Assembly: GCA_002751075.1 (NCBI GenBank)
Contig: NAOQ01000088.1
Location: 21,767-85,766 of the forward strand
Length of the DNA stretch: 64,000 bases
Direction of reading: 5' to 3'
DNA from: Ichthyophonus hoferi
Taxonomy: Eukaryota; Opisthokonta; Ichthyosporea; Ichthyophonida; Ichthyophonidae
In this document: in pieces, positions 63,900-64,000 of the stretch
How positions within the stretch are numbered: position 1 is the stretch's first letter
How the letters are laid out: each line of letters begins with the position of its first letter
Program-made: the position numbers and the translations under genes
The notes under the pieces: model-generated
What the model was told of the DNA's origin: nothing
Seen by the model: only the letters and a program-made list of their open reading frames with translations
Database searches by the model: none

Positions 63900-64000
63900 T
63901 CTGGTCTAATACAACGTATATCACACCATACCATACCATACCATGACATACTAACTATACTATACTATACTATACTATACTGTGCTATGCTATACTATAC
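63900..64000. repeat. CATAC/TATAC pentamer array at window edge
   Basis: Same word family as at 63.2 kb, in the IRE1 intron that runs off the window. Confidence 0.85.

Overview
The window reads as a eukaryotic, AT-rich animal scaffold, most likely a demosponge (Amphimedon-type). Reasons: every recognisable gene is a typical metazoan gene split by GT-AG introns; there is a one-finger GATA factor; many introns are filled with TATAC/TATTG-type pentamer and decamer arrays; two N-runs mark assembly gaps. The species is an inference; gene identities were read from translated exons, with no database search.

Layout. 0.66-4.3 kb (+): ZMIZ/PIAS-like SUMO ligase (PINIT and SP-RING domains), running into a 649-base gap. 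6.4-10.0 kb (-): DNAJC24/DPH4 (diphthamide co-chaperone). 10.6-13.4 kb (+): PRPF31, complete, head-to-head with DNAJC24. 17.2-19.6 kb (-): TRIR/C19orf43-like gene in three exons. 21.0-23.7 kb (+): ICMT in six exons. 23.7-38.4 kb: a stretch without a confident gene, holding a broken copia-like fossil, a diverged direct repeat and several orphan exon-like ORFs. 38.4-39.9 kb (+): GATA factor. 43.4-47.7 kb (-): NSUN-family RNA m5C methyltransferase in six exons. 50.7 kb to the right edge (+): IRE1/ERN1, at least 21 exons, cut by the window end after most of the kinase domain.

Four copies of a repeat of about 320 bp occur at 5.5, 20.2, 43.0 and 44.2 kb; the last two face each other around the final two NSUN exons. 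The 347-base gap at 42.3 kb is flanked by an exact 132-bp repeat, so it is probably an assembly artefact. The genes are unrelated housekeeping and regulatory loci, though several concern RNA or translation (PRPF31, TRIR, NSUN, DNAJC24). Three pairs are head-to-head (DNAJC24/PRPF31, TRIR/ICMT, NSUN/IRE1).

No clearly new biological system was found. The most unusual items are a 39-residue tandem repeat set inside the PINIT fold, a diverged NSUN motif IV, and a decayed partial exon duplication in IRE1.
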